From: Macrosoma leucophasiata
Taxonomy: Eukaryota > Arthropoda > Insecta > Lepidoptera > Hedylidae
DNA length: 64,000 nucleotides
Assembly: GCA_036365455.1 (NCBI GenBank)
Contig: JAWQUS010000004.1
Span: forward strand, 6,393,501 to 6,457,500
Direction: 5' to 3'
Under the pieces are notes generated by a model. It did no database searches. It was not told the origin of the DNA and was given only the letters and a program-made list of their open reading frames with translations. Positions 34,867 to 48,313 of the stretch are shown here, one piece after another. The position numbers and the translations under genes were made by a program. Numbering within the stretch: position 1 is the stretch's first letter; each line of letters begins with the position of its first letter.

Positions 34867-37800
34867 TCAATAATAATAACCTTAATACCACCAGACTCAC
34901 CAGAGTAAAACTATAATTTACCACTGAGTTCTCAAGGCAGATTTCCAACTCCGAGAATGTCTACCATTGAAGCAGTTTTTACTTAGAAGTCTATAGATAT
35001 TGTCAATCCGTGCAAAAAGCAAATAAAAAAAAGAACATTCATTTAAGTTTAAAATAAATGGCACAATTCCACAATAAAATATTTGCATTGAGAGAAATAT
35101 TCACGGCCAGTTTTTATGCGGCGACCTCTAGCGTTATACAAAGGCATATTTTGTCCGATGATCACACAAGATATGAATTGAGTAATTACAAGACACGTGG
35201 TTACGAAACTTAAGCCTTAATAGTTAATTTTAGAGTTTGAATTACAATGATATCGCTGCACTATTTTGTTCCGGCAATATTTTAAGGCCTTAATCATTAC
35301 CATTGCTGGCAAATCAAAGGATATTGAACCTAGAAGACATTAATGAATAAGAAGCAAGTTATGAAACAATAAACGGTGTCCTTAAGGTGTTATTTGATGT
35401 TTATTATATTCGAACGTTGTGGAATGTTCGCGTGCTACGATAATTATTGAGATCGGTTAAACATGTTTCCGGATATGTTTCAAGCGGAAGTATTATGAAC
35501 TCTGATTTAGTTTCTACAAAGGTATTGGCTAATAAGTCTAATAACTATATTCATGCTGGACATTGTCCCGATTTCACAATAATTCTAGTCTTATCTATAG
35601 ATTTCTGCTGAGACCAAAGTCTAGACACTAGATACCTAATATATATACAAAAACAATTTTAACATTCAGCTTATTTTGCACTTGCATTTAATTTTTCTCG
35701 AAGAGTTATTGATGTAGAGGTGAATTCATAGCCATTGTTTCTATGTAGCAGATTTTTTTAATGGACTGACGAAGTGGGCTCGTCTGGAGACGGCACTAGT
35801 CTACTACACCGGGCAATTGGCGGGAGCAAAGGGTTCTCAGTCTCAATAAATTTACACAACTAACTAAGACTCCTGGGTGTCCGAGCCTCGACTTAGGGCG
35901 TTGTGGAGGGGGGACACACAAAAGACATATACGATAAGGGTCGGTGCGACTTTCGCCCTAGAAAGCCATTGGTAGATGTATATAGTAGATGGCGAACCTA
36001 TTAAGTACTGACAATCATCGGACATACCTATATTTATATGCCGAAGTTTTTTTCTTCGTCAAAATATTACATACATTTTTTTCATCCTGGGTATCATGCT
36101 TGACAGTGCCGATACCTTCTGATAGTATCGACCTCCTAGAACCAACTGCCGAGACAGTGAGTAAAAAAAATAGTCTTAAAAAGCATTGCATGAAGATGGT
36201 GTCATATTAGACTAAAGGTCATTGAAATCGGTCACTCGGATACTGGCATGACATAATGAAAACACGGACGCAAATATCGCACGTGTATTGGGTCAGCAGT
36301 CATCGATCCGCACGTAATGATAGTATTTTCCAAGGCCCCAGCTGCAATAAACCAAGTAACGTGTTGCCAAATTATTACTTCAGCAAATTGCAAGTTTTCG
36401 TAAAAGTTTAAAACATTTTGTTAAATTCCCCGAAGATTGATGCAAGCTAAGTGTTATTGTAGCAAGTGATAATAAAGTTTAGTAAGTTTCTGTTCAGAGA
36501 AGTTAAATAATTAAGGTCATTCTTAGACATGAGGTTAGAAAACTGAAACACAATGAAGTTTAAAACTTAACCATCGTTTACCATTTTAACAATACGAATA
36601 CAAATAAAGTAAAATATAATGCATACTCAGTTTCAAGTAACAAACATAAAAAAAATTGCTTGATCATCAATAACATTACAATGAGTTATGTCACACGGGC
36701 CTATAAAACAAGCCAAGTAGATCTAACAAAAACTCAACTGGTGACAGAATAGAAAGCGCACAAAAAGCGAGCTTTATTGCAGATATCAATCTAAATATGA
36801 AGAACAATGAGATATCAAGATGCATTTTCACAAAAACTTTCACACCGCTTCGTTGTCGCCGCAAAGTGATTTAATATGTCCCACGGCGTGACCGCTGTTG
36901 ATTGTGTTTTGCATCAAATAGTAATAACGTAGGTATATTGAATTGAAAAGCCAACATTTTTCACACATCATGTGCGTGGGTTTAATATTGACACAGGTTT
37001 GAGTCAAGTGACGGCTAATATAATCTGAAGGTAGAACGCATGTATAATAACAATGTTTCATGGTTTGTGAAACACCAATTAAGAGCAGAAACCACGATTG
37101 AGAGCATCTGTCTTAGAAACTAACAAAATAATATAGGTACAGTACGCGCAAACCTTAAATGCCAGTAAGTGAAGTAGCCTGCGTCAACTTTGCGCCAGTC
37201 TATTAGCTCACGATGACTACACAGACGAGAAAACAAGCAAGTTTTAATGTTGGTATGATGAAAGCGAACTACTGCCACATTCTTTTTCTCGCGTTACTCT
37301 TTTATACTATAAAACCGCCTTCTTCGCAGCGACTTGTAACTCACTTCACCGACGAATTTTAGTTTTGCACGTACAGTAATAACAAGTTTACTCAAGGTGG
37401 CAATAACATCTCTTGAACCTACATTTTCAGGAGATCGATCTTATTCTTATAAGGAAAAAATATCAGCAAACACTGCTTTCTGAATCTTAAAATAATCAAA
37501 TGTATTGCAAAGTATGACGGAACCAAAACTTATTTGTTTAAAATTTGTAGTTACAATATTCCAAGCAATGTCAATCTTATATACTGAAGGTGAACTCCGG
37601 AACGAATGAATATAATTTCAACGATCGCATAGACCATTGTTATTGCATTTAGAGATCTCAAAAATTCTTCTAGACTGTTCATACTAATATTATTAACAAG
37701 ACGATCAGACCTTACGGCAATATGGTTGATATCTTTTCAATTCAGATGAAATATGATCTTCAAATATAATATTCGTTTTTATTAATATCGTACGTGTATT

Positions 37801-38167
37801 ATTATCTGCCCACAAATGACAAGATATATGGGATATTAGCTTCAAAGATGCATTTGCTCAAGGGTTATGAATTATTGAATGTTTTGTAATGTGATAAGAT
37901 ATTAACAATATTTTATCTAGATTAGAATCTTAATAGTTGTATTGGGTCAAGCTCATCCTACGATTTTTAGGTACGGCTTCTCGTAATACACTGTAGGTAA
38001 TTCGATAAACAAAATGAGGTTGTAGTTAAACTGAAATCAATAGTTTATATGAGTAATAGTTAATAGGTATATGAGTATTTAATAATAGTTAATAGGTTTA
38101 TTATTATGAGGATTACCGGCATGAATTTTTACGTTTTTTTTACGTACGTAATAAATAAAATATATAA
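34867..38167. other. Long unannotated stretch
   Basis: A GC-richer segment at 35770-35960 is not recognised; part of it (GGAGACGGCACTAGTCTACT) is similar to 3.92 kb. A weak exon-like segment at 36107-36156 is discussed among the rejected items. Confidence 0.35.
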
Positions 38168-38757
38168 GTCAATAAGCGAAATGTACACGAAAGTAAACTT
38201 ATTGTTAAAGTTTACTTTATTATTCATTTGCTAATAAAGTCATTATCAGCAAAATTAAAGTGTCAACTTGTCAATCTGATAAAACATTTAAGTTGACAGA
38301 TTAATATGAGTATTGACCAATCTCGGTTGGAGTGAACCAAAGAAAATTTACGCAGTAACGTGTATAATTATCCGGGTCAATTTAAGAATGACAAATTATT
38401 TTAGCAGGTACCTAATTAACCGATGTTAAGGAGAGTGTTTTTCCAAAACTGTTCAAAAAGTACCATTTTTAACATAGGGTAATGCTAAAATATTTTGTCA
38501 TTCTTAAAATGAAACCTTATAATTATACACATTATACAAAATTATACACATTACCACGTCCATTTCCTCTGTTTCACTCCAATCGACATTCGTAAATACT
38601 CATATTAATCTGTCAACTTAAATGTCATATTAGATTGACAGGTTAACACTTTCATTTTAGTGATAATCACTTGTCTGTCACTGTCATATGCAACCATGGA
38701 TATTTGTACATCAATGTTTGCAACGTTTACTTTCGTGTACTTTTCGTGCATTGGTGA
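38168..38757. mobile_element. Long foldback (inverted-repeat) element
   Basis: The left arm (about 38168-38420) and right arm (about 38450-38757) are imperfect inverted copies. A 31-bp core is identical: 38284-38314 begins ACATTTAAGTTGACAGATTA and pairs with 38595-38625. Outer ends AAGTACACGAAAGTAAAC also match. The spacer is about 30 bp. It is probably a long-TIR MITE; if transcribed it would fold into a long hairpin. Confidence 0.8.
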
Positions 38758-38886
38758 ATCCATTTATTTTTTTAATTTACTCGTTTCCACTTTATGTTTT
38801 GTGACTGTTGACACAGTAAATATGTGCTGTTGATGATATTTTATGTTTATATTTTTTTAAAAATGACTTAGCCTGTTGTTCCTTTT

Positions 38887-39545
38887 TAGGGTTCCGTAGT
38901 AAACAAGGAACCCTTATAGTTTCGCCATGTCCGTCTGTCCGTCTGTCTGTCTGTCTGACCGTCCGCGGTTTAGCGCAAAAACTATTAGTACTAGAGACTT
39001 GAAATTTGGCACAAGTATACACCTTAATCACGCCAACAAAGTGGTAGAATAAAAACGTGAAAAAAAAAATCTTTTAACTTTTAACTGGTAACCTCCCCCC
39101 CTACTAGTAACGCGCGGATATTTTTTTAAATTTTCGATTTTCGTGTAGTGTGGCGTATCGTTGGATTGGTATTTTAAAAACATTATGGGTTTGCGAACAT
39201 CATTTTTCGATTTAGTTAACTGTTCGTGACTTATTAAGCTTTAAAGTGCAAATTTTCGTTAGACTCAAGTGTCCCCCCCCCTACATACTAAACGGTTGTT
39301 GTTAGAAATTCAAACGTTACGGCGATAGTAGCTACATATAACGAAATTAGAAGGAAAACTATAACACGAAAGTTGGCCTTGCAAGTTTGCGAGTTTGTCG
39401 ACCAAATGTATTTTACTCGAAAATTTCGAACAAGTCCATTGAAAATATTTATTTATTTTTTTCGTTACATCTCTTACTCTGTAACTACGGAACCCTACAC
39501 TGCGCGTGGCCCGACATGCACTTGACCGGTTTTTTTATATATGTT
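38887..39545 (+). repeat. GGTTCCG-class dispersed repeat, second copy
   Basis: It opens TAGGGTTCCGTAG (38888-38900) and later reads CTACGGAACCCTA, an exact 13-bp inversion, followed by CGCGTGGCCCGAC and TTGACCGGTTTTTTTA. GTCTGTCTGTCTGTCTG lies near the left end. Same class as the 25.4-kb copy but in the other orientation and well diverged. Confidence 0.75.
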
Positions 39546-39714
39546 CACCGATTACTCCGTCTTTTGTGGACTGATTTCGAAATGATTTTGATTCAGGTAT
39601 CGTTTGAGAGGATAGGGATTGTTTGAAATTGGTCCCATTTCCATCAAAGTTGGCAATTGCATGTTAATGTAGAGTTTTAGTAGTGTTTTCTTAATTTATG
39701 TATGTTGATGTTAT

Positions 39715-39835
39715 GTATGACCTCGCGCTGGAAGTCACAGCCCTTTTTGCCGTGAGGAGTTAAGAGACAATATTCACAGAACATTCTCAACATGTGTTTG
39801 GATAGACATGTAAGTGTAAGTTACTTATCAACATA
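39715..39835 (+). repeat. Repeat S, copy 1
   Basis: GGAAGTCACAGCCC, GTGAGGAGTTAAGA, CACAGAACATTCTCAACA and ACTTATCAACAT recur in the same order at 48.13 kb. Function and class unknown. Confidence 0.55.
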
Positions 39836-41080
39836 ACACTAAAAAAATAAAAGCTTTAAAGTAAGTACTCTTTGAGTTTTGAAGTCGGTATTTATTTTGT
39901 AGTAAGTTCAGCTACTAGAAGTTAGACCAGGCAAATATTTATAACTATTGCATAAATAATAAGACAGATATCTAACGCCTTCTATCTAAGTTGAATGAGT
40001 TTAATATACCTACCAAATTGTTCCCAACCGCCGTAATGGACTGCTTCTCGATTAAAAAAAGCTAGTGCTACATAAATTCAACCGCCTGATTGTGTGCAGC
40101 TGCACTTATCTTTGTGATTGATAGTAGGTGATACCAATAGATAAAAGGATTATACTCACTAATCTTAACTCACACCTATCTATCGTCGAATACACAATTT
40201 CGTGTTTAGTATGGAGTTTAATGATATTTTAAATGTTCTCTACGTGATCAACTACCATAAAGAAGTGCCTGTTCCGTATCAATTGTCGGTAGGTATAGTA
40301 TAAACACATGAATGACGGATAGTTAGTAGAGTTCGATAAGCGGAAGTCGAGGGCGTGGAGCCCTAAATGGGAGTTACCTACCTGATGGTTTTAAAATACG
40401 ATCTCTGTAATTTCTGTTCCTTTGTAAACAATATCTCGTTCTTTTGCATATATCTACAGGCCGTATTTATATAAGCGCGAGCTGTATGTTTGTATGCCAC
40501 TTTCATATAATAACACAAAAACATCGCTTCAAAACACCATAATAAATCCAGAAATATACATACTAAGATTAAATCTCTGTCAATGTAGCTTATGGGTACC
40601 TACTAAGTAAGTAAGTCACTATAATCATTATGAACTGAACTGATTGTGCTAGCGGACGGCTAGCACAATCACATAAAAAACATACGTAGTTTTGTTAGAT
40701 GTGCACATTCTCTGTAAAGCGAGTACGTATTCGAAATACATTAAAACATGTTATCTTTCAATCCAACAGTTAGGTATGTATGATGATTCCTGAAACCATC
40801 GTGTATCAATGTTTGTTTGTTGTTCTTACCGTGAGTTTGCTTTGATGAAACATTCACATAAAAACATGTTAAAATGATAGGTTTGACAGCAGTGCGAACG
40901 CTAGCACCAATAAGATATTGATCGCAATACATACTTTATGCGACGAGTTGCGAAACATCATCATGTTTAATGTATTTAGTGCAAACTAGGGGTTAGGAAT
41001 GTTTATAACATCAACATTTCTGATAATATATTATAGTAATATCTCATTTTTCTAATTCTTTAGCTAATTATTTTACTTTG
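39836..41080. other. Unannotated stretch with one perfect hairpin
   Basis: Apart from the hairpin at 40642-40670 nothing is recognised. Confidence 0.4.
40642..40670. repeat. Perfect 12-bp hairpin, 5-nt loop
   Basis: GATTGTGCTAGC and GCTAGCACAATC are separated by GGACG. There is no T run that would suggest a terminator, which would not apply in a eukaryote anyway. Confidence 0.95.
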
Positions 41081-41395
41081 TCAGCGGTTCGTCTATGGAA
41101 TGCACTCCCCTTATCTGTGAGGCAAGCTCAGACTGTTCAAAGTTTTAAGAAACAAGTTAAGGTTTACTATCTGTCACTTTAGCTTTCATTATACCTATTC
41201 CTACCACCTTTCTTCTTTTTCATGTACCTACCTATTTTTGAGTTTAGTAGATTTTAGTTTTTAGTCATTGTACGCCTCTATGTAATAAATTTAGTTATCA
41301 TTGTCCTCAAATTCTGGTTGCCTGGATGAAATTGCTGTGTAGCAATAAGGACGCCATTTGCTTTTTCTGTAACTAAATAAAACTACCTAATTATT
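41081..41395 (+). pseudogene. LINE ORF end and 3' untranslated region
   Basis: SAVRLWNALPLSVRQAQTVQ then SFKKQVKVYYLSL and a stop is the conserved C-terminus of a lepidopteran non-LTR element (LWN.LP..R...S...FK). The downstream TTGCCTGGATGAAATTGCTG and AGCAATAAGGACGCCATTTG are a 3' UTR motif I know from such elements, ending in AAATAAAACT. About 34 codons survive, so the copy is severely 5'-truncated. Confidence 0.85.
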
Positions 41396-41789
41396 ATTCC
41401 TTCTCGTAATGTGATGATTGATGATTCCTTCTTGGTAAGAATATAACATAAAAACACTAAATTAATAACAATATTAAATACTTATACTTACATACACACA
41501 ATGTACCACCTAGATAGGTGGATCAATTTATCAATCTATATATGTACCTACATTCACTAATATAGCTATACAATTTGCACATGCATGGTAGAACGCCACA
41601 TCGCTCTCCTCCAGTATTCATTGATTGGAATGAAATTAGTGTAATTTATTATTTTTTTAATACAACAATTCCATTCTTTCACACACTTATCAAACCGAAC
41701 GCAGTCAAAGTATTAATAAGTACATTCTGCAATATCTTAAAGCTTACTGTAAAAAATCGATAAAAAATAAATAATCCATCGATATTTGT
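41396..41789. other. Unannotated stretch
   Basis: No feature assigned. Confidence 0.4.
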
Positions 41790-41983
41790 ACTTGCGGCCA
41801 ACCCCGGCTTCGCGCAGGTGTAATGTTACCTACCCTCTCCTATTCGTCTTATGTTAAATAGCCTTCCTAGATAAATGGGCTATCTAACACTGAAAGAATT
41901 TCTCAAATCGGACCATTAGTTCCTGAGATTATCGCGTTCAAACAAACAAACACACTCTTCAGCTTTATAATATTAGTATAGAT
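41790..41983 (+). repeat. Dispersed repeat with TCTATACTAATATTATAAAG end
   Basis: It contains GATAAATGGGCTATCTAACA, TCAAATCGGACCATTAGTTC and CTTTATAATATTAGTATAGA, a sequence order I recognise as a widespread arthropod repeat. No coding capacity; the class is uncertain. Confidence 0.7.
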
Positions 41984-44794
41984 AAGCAACTCTAAATGTA
42001 TATCGCGAATATTCACTGCAGTCATATTTAACGTCAAATTATAATGAGTATAATGACGCTTCGACAAGGATCATCATAACCGGACCACCTTAAAATACAC
42101 GCGACGAAATACGACCGTTGAGATTTCATTGACGTACCATTAATTTTGAGGCTTTAAAGCCGTCGCTGTCATCAAGGAGTAATTATTTAAGTAAGACCTA
42201 TTATGCAATACGCGTGAAAGCGAAAGGAGATATCAATTTTAATATACGACATTGTAATAATCTGCCGAAAATAATATTAATAATTCTCAGGTTATTTTTC
42301 TTGCTTGTTTACAAATTCAAGTCCATCAGCGTACGGCTTGAATGGTTATTGTAACTGTTATTTGCTAATTAAAGAATAAGGTTTATACCAATTATATTGC
42401 GAGATTTCGGAATCGAATAATATTTGAACGCATAACACAATAAGCAGCCTTTCAATCATTCACTCATCTCATCTTAGTAAAGATTGATTAAAATCATAAT
42501 AAAGTGAGAAGACCGTTTCCGTAGAAAAATAAATATCTGATGATAAGAACTTAACAGATCAAATCTAAAATGTTGTTGTTAATAAAGAGACGGAGTAAGT
42601 GTTCTACTGAATATCAATATAAAAGCTGTGGCTCTCGATTCAAAGATAATAGAATTCAGGATACCAGACCAAATTACAAATTTATGACTCCTTGAAGAGA
42701 AAACGCCGCTTTTATATAATTCCCAATTTCGTAAGGCTATATAGGCACAAACGCCGCCGACGTATTGTCGCCTGTCGCCTACCTGAAAGTACTACCGCGT
42801 AAATCCAACGTCGTAATCGTAAAACTATCGAGTAATTTACACAGGGCTCGGCGAAAGTTCCGCTTTTACACCATAACTTTAGTGGTGAAAGACGATAAAA
42901 TTTTAAAAAGTATTGTTTACGAACTGCGATGGACTTCTATTAGTCTAGCTTTGTTTACACGTAGAAAATGAAATGAAACTCGTTTTTTTCGCCAAATCAT
43001 CATCACTATATTAAACAAAACATACTTCATCATATGTACGTAGGTATCAGTATAAACACGGAGAAGAATTTTTAATGATAATTATAAAAGAAGTAAAAAC
43101 AGAAAGCCTAGGAAAGCTAACAAGAAAACATTGATGCTCTATAAACTATTCATGTTATCTTTGTGTCTTAAGAATTGTATGGTCATTTAATGGTTAATCA
43201 AAATAGGCATAAAAAAATTATACGAAGGTGAAGGCACAGATATTTATTTTCCAAAAGGACTTATTTACATATTTACCTAATGGAAAGCTTCTTCACTTTA
43301 CGAACGTCAACAAAGTACCTATCCAATTAAATAATAATCGATAAAAATTGCGTAGATTTCAAGTCATATCAGTCAACTCTAATGCAAATTCAAAGACAGA
43401 AACAAAACAGGTCTTTCAGTACCAATTAAACGAAACTATTTCATAACAAACCACCAATCACAGATACGATCAGAAAACGAAGTGTAAAATGTCAATGCAA
43501 ATTTCACATATGCAGTTGTATCATCGGAGACAGCAATCAATCCATCAATCTATTTAAAATTCACAGGGAAAGTGACATCAGTGAAGAGCTCGTTATATGG
43601 AGATAAAAGCTGCAATATTTCACTTATGATCTTATAACATGACCCTTCTGGCATTTCAAAGCGTGAAGGGCAGAGTTCAATCGTTTTTGTACTCTGAAGG
43701 AATAATGAGTAAATTATATCTTCTGAGAGACTACTAATTGACGCATTGATGCGAGAAAAAGCATCTACAGTACCTAGTGTAAGAAGGAAAGCTAATTCTT
43801 TTGTCATCATAGTTTGTGTTATTTGTAGAGTAAGAAGTAACTACACGTATTTGAGAGAAAAAAAAACTACGATTATTGGTTGCGTGCGATTATTGGTTGC
43901 GTGCACGCATGTTACTTTACACGTAAAAGTTAAATTTTCAAAGGGTTCTGTGTAAGATGCAATTGCAATGACACAACATCTAAAAGCTAACCCTCTTACT
44001 CATAAATGTACATTAGATACGCTTTAGCAATAATATACTGTCTTTGTCAGTTGAATAGTCCATTACGTAAGAAAGAAAAAAGAAAAAAGGTAGATTAGCA
44101 CCATCTACGCTAATAAGTTTATAAATAAGTGGGTTAGTCTGCAGCAATATACACAATGATATAATAGCAATACACAATAGCAAATACAATAAAACACTTT
44201 TCACCAATTAATTCCTTGTAGGTATTGGTAAAGTGCACTATCGTATTATTTGTGATAACTTATAGTCCGTAATTTATTGAATCAATAAACATTCTGGGAT
44301 CTTATAAAATATTATAAATTCAAAATTACCAGGAAAAACAAAATTCAGAAGAGACAAGAAGTCCGCGGGACTCCCAATAAAGTGTTCACAAATTGTAAAC
44401 CGACAGGATCATTTTCGAACACACGCGCACTGTTCTCGAAATAATTGTACAGTCATGAAACACGACAACTCTGTGTCATATTATCAAACTGTCGTAAATT
44501 CTCCCGTTGAACATTATCCCAAACTAGACATTGACTTTCTTCCTCGTCTGTCGCTGGTAAACAAAGCGCTTTCGAATAAGGGTTGTCAACCATAGTAAAG
44601 AAACCGGTGTCGTTTTCAGATAATTGTGTCGCTTAGCTGAAAATCGTTAGTGTATCGAATCGAGACATCGATGGTTTTTTCGAACATCTTTATGTTGCCA
44701 TCAAAAATGGGTAATTACTGACAGAATAGGTAATAAGATAGCAACATAACTCACCCACCCACAAAACAACTGAGGGTGAAGAGTGGAGACTGGC
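41984..44794. other. Long unannotated stretch
   Basis: A minus-strand frame at 43550-43810 begins with ATG and a hydrophobic run, but has no splice, promoter or homology support. Nothing else was recognised. Confidence 0.35.
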
Positions 44795-44838
44795 AATGCT
44801 TCTGCGTGTTTATTCGTCCCTTTTATTACATTAAAACA
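44795..44838 (+). repeat. Possible family X 3' scrap
   Basis: ATGCTTCTGCGTGTTTATTC and CCTTTTATTACATTAAAAC resemble the X 3' end. Confidence 0.35.
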
Positions 44839-45071
44839 AAATCATCGATGTTCACAACCCTATTCCCAATCGACCCGTGACTATGATAGATCGTGAAGGT
44901 GTCGTTCATATAAGTGTAGCGGTGTCGTACCGTGTCATGCCGTGTCACTGTGTCTACGTTGATGAATTTAATGAGACATGATTATTTGATATGGGCGTAC
45001 GGTTTCGCGTCTATGATGTAGGGTAGGTACACGAGTATGGTTGTTAACGCAAAGAAAACTTGTTTGAAGTT

Positions 45072-45201
45072 TTTATTTGTTATGAAAGTGGCAAAAACGT
45101 ACCTCTTCATCTTTAGTTTTAAACTAGAGATTCCAAAGTAGATGTATTGGCACTCCTTACGTTTGAAATGTTATCTCTCTAGCAATAATAACGAGCCCGT
45201 C
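45072..45201 (-). repeat. Family X, highly diverged
   Basis: TTGTTATGAAAGTGGCAAAA, AAAGTAGATGTATTGGCACT and GAAATGTTATC appear in inverted X order. Confidence 0.45.
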
Positions 45202-48124
45202 CAGTCGGATCGGATGGCGGGACGTCTATCATCCTTCCAGATCATCAAAATCCAGTCAAATCATACCATATCTAACACAGTCCTTTAGTGTCCTAAAAAA
45301 AGAAAGAAAGAACACTTACCGTAAATGCGGTCAAAACTCCTCTTAACTTACTAATTTTATATGTAAAGAACTGTATTAATGGTGACCTAGCAATAAATAA
45401 ATAACCCCAAATAAAAAATCTAAATTTGCCTCAGCCAATCTACGAAAAGTGGCGTCCAACTATTACAGTAAAAGTGTTGATATTCCGTAAATCTTTCAAT
45501 ATTTGACTAAATAACAAGGCTCCTAGCAGTATTTAATTATCTTGCTAGGTGTTACGTCGATTATTTGAAATCCAAACTTGTGTGGAAAAGCTAACTCCGA
45601 AGTTGGCTTCAACTGTAAACTGTTTACACATATCGTTACTGTAAGACCACACGCATTCGATATAATTACTAAAGCAATTGTGTGACACAATTATTGAGAT
45701 AGTATTCATACCATATGCAGTCCTTCAGAAATGAACAGTTATTACAAATAAACGATACAATTAAACAAATCTGTTAAAGAGTAACATGATAGCTGAAGAT
45801 AGATAGATGTAGATATTTGTATCATTGTTTTCATTTTATCTTCTGCTCATGGGCTTTCGGGAGCTACACTCATTGAAATAAAACTATTTTTACGGATTTA
45901 TCTCGCCAAAATTTCATTAAACAAAACAACGGGAGAACTAACATAAGCTCATTTACAACAAAAACATGTTATTTAACGAACGTCTCGCCACGTTCCTAGC
46001 GAAATTTAAAACGACATCACAACTTGTTCAATGACTAATTGGACTCCATCAGAAAAAAACTGACCTCACCGGACGTTAATAAAAATTAAGTGAGCCTTTT
46101 AACCGAAGCTCGACAAAAAAAATAAAAAAATCTGGAACATTTCCAGCGACCTTGGGCTTCTTAGAGCATAGTCAACTCACGCGCAGCAATAATTTATAGT
46201 TCGGCCTACTTTTCAAATAAAATTATCGGCGATTGAGCCCGACAATAGTGTATTGGTAAACTTTATTATTGTGACTGTTCCGAAGTAAGTGTAACCTATT
46301 GTCATAATGATAACGCAACGTAGATAAACGTGGATTTCTCGCTGATTGTTGTATTTGGCAATTTAATCTTCCCAATAGCACAGGCTCAATCAAGAATAGT
46401 TTAGTTATAAAATAAAAAACTAGTATTATGTCCCTTCAGTCATTTTCATAATTTAAAGACTACATATTTTTATAATAATTTAGTTAAATAGTAAACGATG
46501 TCACTGCTACTAATATTTAAAGCGCAAAGTATGTTATAAATAGAAAATGAAATATTGAACAGAAATGATTAATCCGACTGATGTGGTTTTGAAAAAAATC
46601 TTTGAATATGATATTGCATCGAGTTAAAATCGTTATGAGCAGAGCAGTGATCATACATAAATTAAGCAGGCCTGTAATCGGGCATTGTTGGTGATATAGT
46701 ACCTCTGTAGGGGCAACAATGTTAAAATGCAGATGAAACTGTAAATTCCAACTAGTAAGAATTCTTATAAAGCTGTCCGATATTTTCACTTCGCGTATAT
46801 AAATTAATCTATCAAATAGGTCAGCGATTTCTCCAGCTGAAATATCAGCTTAGTTCAGTGGCCTCGTGGTTATAATAACAAACTCAAACGCCACCGTGTA
46901 ATCAGTGTTTGCTTGGAATTTGCCATATCTGAAAAACGATGACAATTCTTTAATTTCTAAGTTCACTCGCATGTGTTATTGCGAAAAATAAATAGTACGA
47001 TGACAATCCAGTTGTGAAAACGTTACACAAGATAATTTTGTTTCGAAACCTAATACAATCACTTAATTCATATATTTATTTTAGCTTAAGTATTGGTAAT
47101 CACTCTTTTGTCGTTTCTTACGCGATTTACAATACAACTGACATATCTAAAGCATATTACAGCTTTGGCAAATTTTACAAATTGGAGACTAGAACTAAAT
47201 TAAACTTACATTCATTCTCTTATCAGTGTTGTCCAGCCAAATAAACAAAGTGATTCACAGTGAAACCGTTGTTTTTGTAGCCTCGAGTTAGATTGTTTAT
47301 TTATAAAAAATCAAAAATAGAAGCGCCTATCGTTCGGCACATGTTACGAAATGGTAAGGAATTAGGTCAACCAGAATCCGTGCGAGAATTCTCGTAAGCT
47401 TGAACGTAACGTATACATATAAAATAAACAATAAGTGTAACTGTGTATATAAGCAATTATGCAAAAATCAACCACACAATGTTCACCAATTGTATTTTTA
47501 AATTCCTGTGTAACCGTGTGGAATCTTTAAACATTAAATAGATACATTTCCAATTTCGAGGAGTGACGCTGAAACATTTACCCAATTGGCAGAATCATTT
47601 TCAATTACTTCCTGAACCGAAACCTCAGGGCTAGAAATTGCGACCTTCTAATTCTAAGTCATCGAAGCCATCCAAATTGCTATTAACTGATATTGCTATA
47701 TCAATTATCCTTAATTTACTTTATACTTACAAATCACAAGAGCTGTCACCCAAATGTAAAAGGGGATTTATTTATTATACGCTTTCTCGCACAAAATGGC
47801 ACTTGATGCGAACTTCACATGAAAGAATGAAAGCTTTCTTGGATAAAGAAACGGTAGAAGTAGACTTAATCACATTGCATCTTAATAATTTGACCACTTT
47901 TCTAATAGTTAAGTTTAGCTGTTCATTTAAATGATTGACAATTATCACCTGCAGGCAAGGTGCAACTTCATGGAATAATATTAAACAATAAGTGAAAAGG
48001 GGGTCATTGACGACGTTAATTTGCATCTCGATAATTTAATTCTGAGAAATTCTTATGGTATATTATAATTATTACTAAATAATTATGGGTTGACTTGTAT
48101 TTGGATCTGAATATCATAATTTCA
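45202..48124. other. Long unannotated AT-rich stretch
   Basis: Nothing recognised. The plus-strand frame at 47638-47934 is unsupported. Confidence 0.35.
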
Positions 48125-48245
48125 CGCTACTGGACTCACGTTGAAAGTCACAGCACACCTTGATCGTGTGGAGTTAGGATAATACTGCAATATGTTGACA
48201 GAACGTACTCAACAATGTGTTGATAGCCGTGTAACACTTATCGAC
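48125..48245 (+). repeat. Repeat S, copy 2
   Basis: TGAAAGTCACAGCAC, CGTGTGGAGTTAGG, GACAGAACGTACTCAACA and ACTTATCGACAT match the 39.7-kb copy in order and orientation. Confidence 0.55.
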
Positions 48246-48283
48246 ATTTGCACAAAAAGAATATAAACACTTTTTTTATTCCA

Positions 48284-48313
48284 ATTTAATACGTCAGTGT
48301 TGACGTATTAAAT
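48284..48313. repeat. Perfect 13-bp palindrome, 4-nt loop
   Basis: ATTTAATACGTCA and TGACGTATTAAAT enclose GTGT. The arms contain a TGACGT element, but only as part of the palindrome. Confidence 0.95.

Noticed and set aside
36107..36156. Plus-strand 50-nt exon-like segment (VPIPSDSIDLLEPTAET) between GACAG and GTGAGT
   Set aside because: The acceptor has a weak pyrimidine tract, no CTAAT motif, and no second plus-strand exon was found. It may deserve a transcript check but is not supported by itself.
43550..43810. 86-codon minus-strand frame with hydrophobic N-terminus
   Set aside because: Looks somewhat protein-like, but no promoter, splice partner or known family could be tied to it.
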